DNA from: an uncultured Erysipelotrichaceae bacterium
GTDB lineage: Bacteria; Bacillota_I; Bacilli_A; RF39; UBA660
Assembly: GCA_902803795.1 (NCBI GenBank)
Contig: CADCRC010000079.1
Location: 1 to 6,300, forward strand
DNA length: 6,300 bases
Reading direction: 5' to 3'
Part shown: positions 5,307-6,300 of the stretch, in pieces
Position numbering within the stretch: position 1 is the first letter of the stretch
Layout of the letters: every line of letters begins with the position of its first letter
Notes under the pieces: generated by a model
Databases searched by the model: none
Seen by the model: only the letters and a program-made list of their open reading frames with translations
What the model was told of the DNA's origin: nothing
Translations under genes and position numbers: made by a program

Positions 5307-5894
5307 ATGGGATTACTGACTGGTGAAGATTCTACTATATTTAGACAATTTTTTGAAGAAATGGCTTTTCTTCGTGGTATAAAAGTAGATTATATTTATC
5401 CTGTAGATGAAGAAGTTTCTATTCATGGTCAAATATTTCCAGAATTTTCATCTGTATATAAATTAAACATTGTTTTTGAATCATCTCCTAAAGTTAAAAC
5501 ATTAAAAAATTACGGTTGGTTTAGTGAAGATAAAGAAAATAAGCCATATATAGTTTATTTACCATATAACACTCCACATATTCAAACTAAAGCTAGATTA
5601 AAATTATATCCAATTGGTAGTGGTAAAGATGGAAAATGGTTTGAAATAACTGATATTGCTGAAGCAATTGAATATCCGGATACGTATGTATGCAAAATTG
5701 CTCCGGTATTTATAACTGAAAAAGAAAGATTGGATTATGAACAAACTAATAATAATTATATAGATGGTGATAATCAACCTGATGAACCAACAAATCATAT
5801 AAAAGAAATAAATAAAGATTTACAAGAACATATAGATGCTGTAAATAAAGAAGGAGATAAAAACAATGAGAATTTTACATTCTTAAAAATTTAA
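5307..5894 (+). CDS. Probable neck protein, T4 gp14-like (195 aa)
   Basis: Starts at ATG 5307 behind AAAGAGGTGA (5291-5300) and 16 bases after the previous stop. The N-terminal part EEMAFLRGIKVDYIYPVDEE (residues 17-36) parallels T4 gp14 ESIQMRGVNIYYVPREF. The following region (SSVYKLNIVFESSPKV, KNYGWFSEDKENKPYIVYLPY) fits the gp14 layout in which a long strand is followed by a statement-like loop and a basic/aromatic strand. T4 gp14 has 256 residues, so this would be a short version. The C-terminal 50 residues are polar and probably helical or disordered (QPDEPTNHIKEINKDLQEHIDAVNK). Gp14 works with gp13 in the neck, and a gp13-like gene lies two genes upstream, which supports the call. Similarity is weak and from memory; another head-tail joining protein is the main alternative. 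Confidence 0.55.
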   Translation: MGLLTGEDSTIFRQFFEEMAFLRGIKVDYIYPVDEEVSIHGQIFPEFSSVYKLNIVFESSPKVKTLKNYGWFSEDKENKPYIVYLPYNTPHIQTKARLKLYPIGSGKDGKWFEITDIAEAIEYPDTYVCKIAPVFITEKERLDYEQTNNNYIDGDNQPDEPTNHIKEINKDLQEHIDAVNKEGDKNNENFTFLKI

Positions 5895-5916
5895 TATAGA
5901 TTGGAGTGTTATATTT

Positions 5917-6300
5917 ATGAATTTATTTGAAAATTTACAACTTATGAAAGAATCAACATCTAAGATTCTTAAAGAACGAAAGTATTTGTCTCCAAGTGAA
6001 TATAATAAGTTGAAAATAGCTTTAAATAAAAATAATCCAATGAAGGGTAATTTTATAATTCATCCTGGTAAATTACAACAAAATAGTAATTATTTAGTTT
6101 CTATTGATGTGTACGGTGCATTTAAAAATTATGAGTTAGATAAAGATGCATATTGGCGTGGTAATACTTCTGCTGCTGATGCAAGTGAAGACGGTCGTGG
6201 TATTAAATTATATAAAATTTATATAAATTTAATTGATAATTCTATTAAATTTGATTCTGATTATTTTGATAACTATTATGCTTCAAATTATATAGAAAAT
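5917..6300 (+). CDS. Protein with LFENLxLMxES N-terminus, 5' part (cut by window end)
   Basis: Open from ATG 5917 (GGAGTG at 5903-5908) through the window end, 128 codons with no stop. Residues 1-13, MNLFENLQLMKES, match residues 6-17 of the 485-residue protein at nine of eleven positions, while the rest is unrelated. After a basic stretch (KILKERKYLSPSEYNKLKIAL) it continues into a mixed domain rich in Tyr, Asn and Asp (NYLVSIDVYGAFKNYEL; GIKLYKIYINLIDNSIKFDSDYFDNYY). The family is not recognised. The shared N-terminus argues that both proteins are directed to the same place, most simply the prohead interior, with the peptide removed after Glu12 or nearby. The gene follows the gp14-like gene by 22 bases and is probably in the same operon. 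Confidence 0.85.
   Translation, partial: MNLFENLQLMKESTSKILKERKYLSPSEYNKLKIALNKNNPMKGNFIIHPGKLQQNSNYLVSIDVYGAFKNYELDKDAYWRGNTSAADASEDGRGIKLYKIYINLIDNSIKFDSDYFDNYYASNYIEN

Noticed and set aside
1..6300. tRNA genes, CRISPR arrays, insertion sequences or use of a reassigned stop codon
   Set aside because: No cloverleaf, spaced repeat array, transposase or terminal inverted repeats were seen; all eight visible stops are TAA and no TAG or TGA occurs inside the accepted genes, so reassignment is neither needed nor shown.

Overview
The window is a stretch of an AT-rich, tailed-phage genome (a virus or prophage), most likely infecting a Firmicute. The reasons are: low GC; strong AAGGAG/AGAGGTG-type ribosome binding sites before nearly every gene; all genes on the + strand with tight spacing; only TAA stops; and a group I intron whose core closely resembles the introns of Firmicute phages such as Twort. 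The proteins recognised are those of a contractile-tailed, T4-like phage. I identified families by reading the translated sequence, without a database search.

Layout. Positions 1-465 are the 3' part of a group I intron carrying the C-terminal end of a PD-(D/E)XK-type homing endonuclease gene (3-233). The intron interrupts the major capsid gene. Its 3' exon runs from about 466 to 1696 and encodes most of a T4 gp23-like capsid protein; the first ATG in this frame (626) is internal and is not the start. A long hairpin (1714-1760) and a perfect 13-bp tandem duplication (1762-1787) lie between the capsid gene and a second, probably abundant, virion protein of 164 residues (1805-2299). A textbook intrinsic terminator (2343-2395) closes this first unit.

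The second unit runs from 2418 to past the window end. It holds a 93-residue protein with a C-terminal AT-hook, a gp13-like neck protein (2718-3416), an acidic 111-residue protein starting at TTG (3465-3800), a 485-residue protein with a highly acidic N-terminal half and a cysteine cluster (3833-5290), a probable gp14-like neck protein (5307-5894), and the start of a further protein (5917-6300, cut by the window).

Together these look like a head-and-neck morphogenesis module: shell, probable shell accessory protein, neck (connector completion) proteins, and proteins that may be packed inside the head. The observations most worth following are: (i) the 485-residue protein and the protein at 5917 share an N-terminal peptide, LFENLxLMxES, that looks like a capsid-targeting/propeptide signal cleaved by a prohead protease; (ii) the 485-residue protein carries six hydrophobic-x-Glu-Ser sites resembling T4 prohead protease sites; (iii) a Vsr/PD-(D/E)XK-type intron endonuclease whose reading frame runs into the ribozyme core; (iv) a sharp drop in AAG lysine codon use from the capsid gene to the neck gene, which marks expected expression level.
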